DNA of 36,877 nt from Lachnospiraceae bacterium (lineage in GTDB: Bacteria > Bacillota > Clostridia > Lachnospirales > Lachnospiraceae), in contig JAFWWB010000028.1 of assembly GCA_017518185.1 (NCBI GenBank), forward strand, positions 1-36,877, written 5' to 3'. The notes under the pieces are model-generated. The model did not search any database, had not been told where the DNA came from, and saw only the letters and a program-made list of their open reading frames with translations. Shown here in pieces: positions 34,519 through 36,877 of this stretch. Within the stretch, counting starts at the first letter, position 1, and each line of letters starts with the position of its first letter. The position numbers and the translations under genes were made by a program.

Positions 34519-36057
34519 ATGGGATACACAGCATTATACAGAAAATTCAGACCTGCCGTTTTTGATGATGTAAAAGGGCAGGAGCATATAGTCACTACGC
34601 TGAGGAATCAGCTGCTCTCCAACCGTATAGGGCACGCTTATCTCTTCTGCGGCACAAGGGGGACCGGAAAGACCACCGTGGCCAAGATACTGGCAAGGGC
34701 GGTGAACTGCGAGGCCCTGCTGGAGGACGGAAGTCCCTGCGGGGAATGCGCCATGTGCAGGGCAATCTCCGAAGGGCGGAGCCTTAATGTCATAGAGATA
34801 GATGCAGCCTCCAACAATGGCGTGGATAACGTCCGCGAGATCATAGGAGAGCTGGAATATCCTCCGGTAGAGGGGAAGTACAAGGTCTACGTCATGGACG
34901 AGGCACATATGCTTTCGATCGGAGCCTCCAATGCGCTTCTCAAGACTCTTGAGGAACCGCCTTCCTATGCCATCTTCATACTGGCAACAACGGATCCGGC
35001 TAAGCTTCCCATAACCATCTTAAGCCGCTGCCAGAGATACGATTTCAGACGTATCTCCATCGATACCATAGCGGCCAGGATGAAGGAGCTGGTGATGGAG
35101 GAAGGGATCGAGGCCGAAGACAGGGCCATCGCTTATGTGGCAAAGGCCGCAGACGGATCCATGCGTGACGGCCTGAGCCTTCTTGACCGCTGCATAGCCT
35201 TCAATTATGGACATACACTTACTTATGACAGGGTCCTTAACATACTCGGGGCTGTTGACACGGAGGTGTTCAGCAGGCTGATCAGGATAATCGTCTCCGG
35301 GGATATAAGCGCTGCCATGAAGCTGATAGAAGAGGTGGTGATGCAGGGGCGCGAGCTGAACCAGTTCGTGGCCGACCTCATCTGGTATATGAGGAACATA
35401 ATGCTCCTCAAGGCCTCCGACGGCGGCGACATGGAGGAACTCCTCAACGTTTCCTCCGAACACCTGGAGCTTCTGAAGGAAGAAGCAAAGCAGCTTGAGA
35501 TGAGCGAGATCCTCAGGTATATAAACGTATTCTCGGAGCTGTCACAGCAGATGCGGTATTCGACCCAGAAGCGTATCGTGCTTGAGATGTATCTGGTGAG
35601 GATAATGCGCCCTCAGATGGACACGGACCTTTCGGCTCTGCTCCAGAGGGTAAAACAGCTGGAAAAGCAGATCGAAGACGGGATATGCGTGAGTGCGGCC
35701 ATTCCTGCCGCTGCGGCAGAACCGGTGGTGGAGCTTGAAAGGGCCGTTCCGGAGGATATAAAGAAGATAGTGAGGGAATGGCAGATCATCATCGGAAAGT
35801 CAGACAATCTGTTAAAGGCTATCCTGAATGAGGCAAAGCTCTCTCTGGGAGACGGCGACAGGCTGTTCATCTGCCTTGGAGACGGCTTCAAGATAAAGAC
35901 CATGAACGAGCACAGGGACGAGGTGCAGGCTCTGCTCAACGAGCACACCGGCAGGGATGTGCCTTTTGAGATCATGAGCTTTGATACGAAGCGCAGATTT
36001 GATACGCAGTACGCAGACCTTAAAAAGCTGGTACACATAAATATTGAAGAAGAATAG
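34519..36057 (+). CDS. dnaX: DNA polymerase III subunit gamma/tau
   Basis: 512 residues. It is the clamp-loader ATPase of replication. It opens with the typical MGYTALYRKFRPAVFDDVKG, then Walker A GTRGTGKTTVAK, zinc-binding Cys residues in CGECAMC, DEAHML, the sensor region LATTDPAKLPITILSRCQRY, and a helical domain III. The C-terminal ~120 residues are the variable tau-like part. I see no slippery run that would suggest a programmed gamma frameshift. It is cotranscribed with pfkA upstream and ybaB-recR downstream. Confidence 0.95.
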   Translation: MGYTALYRKFRPAVFDDVKGQEHIVTTLRNQLLSNRIGHAYLFCGTRGTGKTTVAKILARAVNCEALLEDGSPCGECAMCRAISEGRSLNVIEIDAASNNGVDNVREIIGELEYPPVEGKYKVYVMDEAHMLSIGASNALLKTLEEPPSYAIFILATTDPAKLPITILSRCQRYDFRRISIDTIAARMKELVMEEGIEAEDRAIAYVAKAADGSMRDGLSLLDRCIAFNYGHTLTYDRVLNILGAVDTEVFSRLIRIIVSGDISAAMKLIEEVVMQGRELNQFVADLIWYMRNIMLLKASDGGDMEELLNVSSEHLELLKEEAKQLEMSEILRYINVFSELSQQMRYSTQKRIVLEMYLVRIMRPQMDTDLSALLQRVKQLEKQIEDGICVSAAIPAAAAEPVVELERAVPEDIKKIVREWQIIIGKSDNLLKAILNEAKLSLGDGDRLFICLGDGFKIKTMNEHRDEVQALLNEHTGRDVPFEIMSFDTKRRFDTQYADLKKLVHINIEEE

Positions 36058-36071
36058 GGAGGAAGAGCGAA

Positions 36072-36410
36072 ATGGCCAGAAGAGGCGGATTCGCCGGCGG
36101 CATGCCGGGAAACATGAATAATCTGATGAAGCAGGCACAGCGTATGCAGCGTCAGATGGAGGAAAAGCAGAAGGAGCTTGAGGAAAAGGAGTATACTGCA
36201 GCATCCGGAGGCGGGGCTGTTGAAGCTACCGTTACCGGAAAGAAGCTCATAACAAAGCTGGTCATCAGCCCGGACGCAGTGGATCCCGATGATGTGGAGA
36301 TGCTGCAGGACATGATCATTGCTGCCGTTAACGAGGCGATCAACCAGGCCGAAGCCGAGAGCGATGAGCTTATGAGGGGGATCTCCTCGGGACTTAACGT
36401 ACCCTTCTGA
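36072..36410 (+). CDS. ybaB: YbaB/EbfC family nucleoid-associated protein
   Basis: 112 residues. A Met/Gly-rich start (GGFAGGMPGNMNNLMKQAQR) leads into the amphipathic helix MQRQMEEKQKELEEKEYTA, then VEATVTGKKLITKLVISPDA and the DVEMLQDMIIAAVNEAI helix typical of the family. It binds DNA as a dimer. It lies 14 bases after dnaX with an AGGGAGGAAGAG ribosome binding site. Its stop overlaps the recR start by one base. Confidence 0.95.
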   Translation: MARRGGFAGGMPGNMNNLMKQAQRMQRQMEEKQKELEEKEYTAASGGGAVEATVTGKKLITKLVISPDAVDPDDVEMLQDMIIAAVNEAINQAEAESDELMRGISSGLNVPF

Positions 36411-36877
36411 TGGAACTGTACAGTAAAGACATACAGTCACTTATCGAAGAGCTGGGCGCCCTACCGGGTATCGGAAAGAAATCCGCAGAGCGCATGGCTT
36501 TTCATATCATAAGCCTTCCGGCGGAACGGGTGCGGAGGCTGTCAGAGGCACTGACCAGAGCCAGGGAGAACGTGCGCTACTGTGAGGAGTGCTGTACCCT
36601 GACCGATTCGGATAAGTGCCCGGTCTGTTCCAATCCAAAGCGGGATCACAGCACCATAATGGTGGTGGAGAATACCAGGGATCTGGCAGCCTACGAAAAG
36701 ACCGGGAAATACGAGGGAGTATATCATGTGCTCCACGGAGCCATTTCCCCGATGAACGGCATAGGTCCCGCGGATATAAAGCTGAAGGAGCTGATCGCCC
36801 GTCTGGAGGGAGATGTTTCGGAAGTCATCATCGCCACGAATTCTTCGCTTGAGGGCGAGACGACGGCAATGTATATA
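36410..36877 (+). CDS. recR: Recombination protein RecR, 3' end cut off by the window
   Basis: The first 156 codons are present and open to the window edge; the full protein is normally about 200 residues. RecR acts with RecF/RecO in recombinational repair. Visible are the helix-hairpin-helix LGALPGIGKKSAERMAFHI, the four-cysteine zinc finger (CEECCTLTDSDKCPVC) and the start of the Toprim domain (IMVVENTRDLAAYEKTG, then YHVLHGAISPMNGIGP). ATG 36410 overlaps the ybaB stop (TGATG). The truncation is only the end of the supplied sequence. Confidence 0.95.
   Translation, partial: MELYSKDIQSLIEELGALPGIGKKSAERMAFHIISLPAERVRRLSEALTRARENVRYCEECCTLTDSDKCPVCSNPKRDHSTIMVVENTRDLAAYEKTGKYEGVYHVLHGAISPMNGIGPADIKLKELIARLEGDVSEVIIATNSSLEGETTAMYI

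Noticed and set aside
34519-36057. Programmed frameshift producing a short gamma form of DnaX
   Set aside because: No A-rich slippery heptamer with a following hairpin was recognised.

Overview
The window looks like a chromosomal segment of an anaerobic, moderately GC-rich clostridium, most like Lachnospiraceae. The signs are strong Shine-Dalgarno sites, a dnaX-ybaB-recR cluster, NfnAB, an NADP-type glutamate dehydrogenase, a DUF6171-type small protein, and a large secreted papain-like protein with bacterial Ig-like modules. I do not name a species. No gene-free stretch exceeds 300 bases; the two longest (7690-7947 and 33147-33442) hold promoters and copies of a repeat family.

Layout. 53-4897 encodes a 1614-residue secreted papain-fold protein whose first three quarters are AT-rich and whose last quarter has host-like composition. 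5045-7272 is nfnAB (electron-bifurcating ferredoxin-NADP reductase). It converges on a small DUF202-like membrane protein built on six heptad repeats (7318-7689, minus). A 7TM/HD-GYP c-di-GMP phosphodiesterase (7948-9660) and gdhA (9820-11169) follow.

11267-24523 is one tightly packed run of eleven genes for making and feeding a formate dehydrogenase: a NuoF-tail/GltD-like flavoprotein, a cysteine-type formate dehydrogenase, moeA, a mobA-mobB fusion, a second MoeA-like protein, moaC, modABC, moaA and a MOSC-MogA fusion. Imperfect palindromic repeats lie between moaC and modA, and three more 72-bp copies plus a half copy sit in frame inside moaA.

24638-26223 is a sugar kinase broken by a frameshift and an amber stop, followed by intact araD and a small Cys-rich protein. 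27274-31400 pairs an orphan solute-binding lipoprotein with a hybrid histidine kinase. On the minus strand come tRNA-Ser(CGA), and a translationally coupled pair: a lipoprotein with six VYGPP repeats (32691-33146) and a radical SAM/SPASM enzyme (31624-32694). The window ends with pfkA, dnaX, ybaB and a truncated recR.

The strongest candidates for something undescribed are the VYGPP-repeat lipoprotein with its radical SAM partner, the in-frame repeat array inside moaA, and the heptad-repeat DUF202-like protein.
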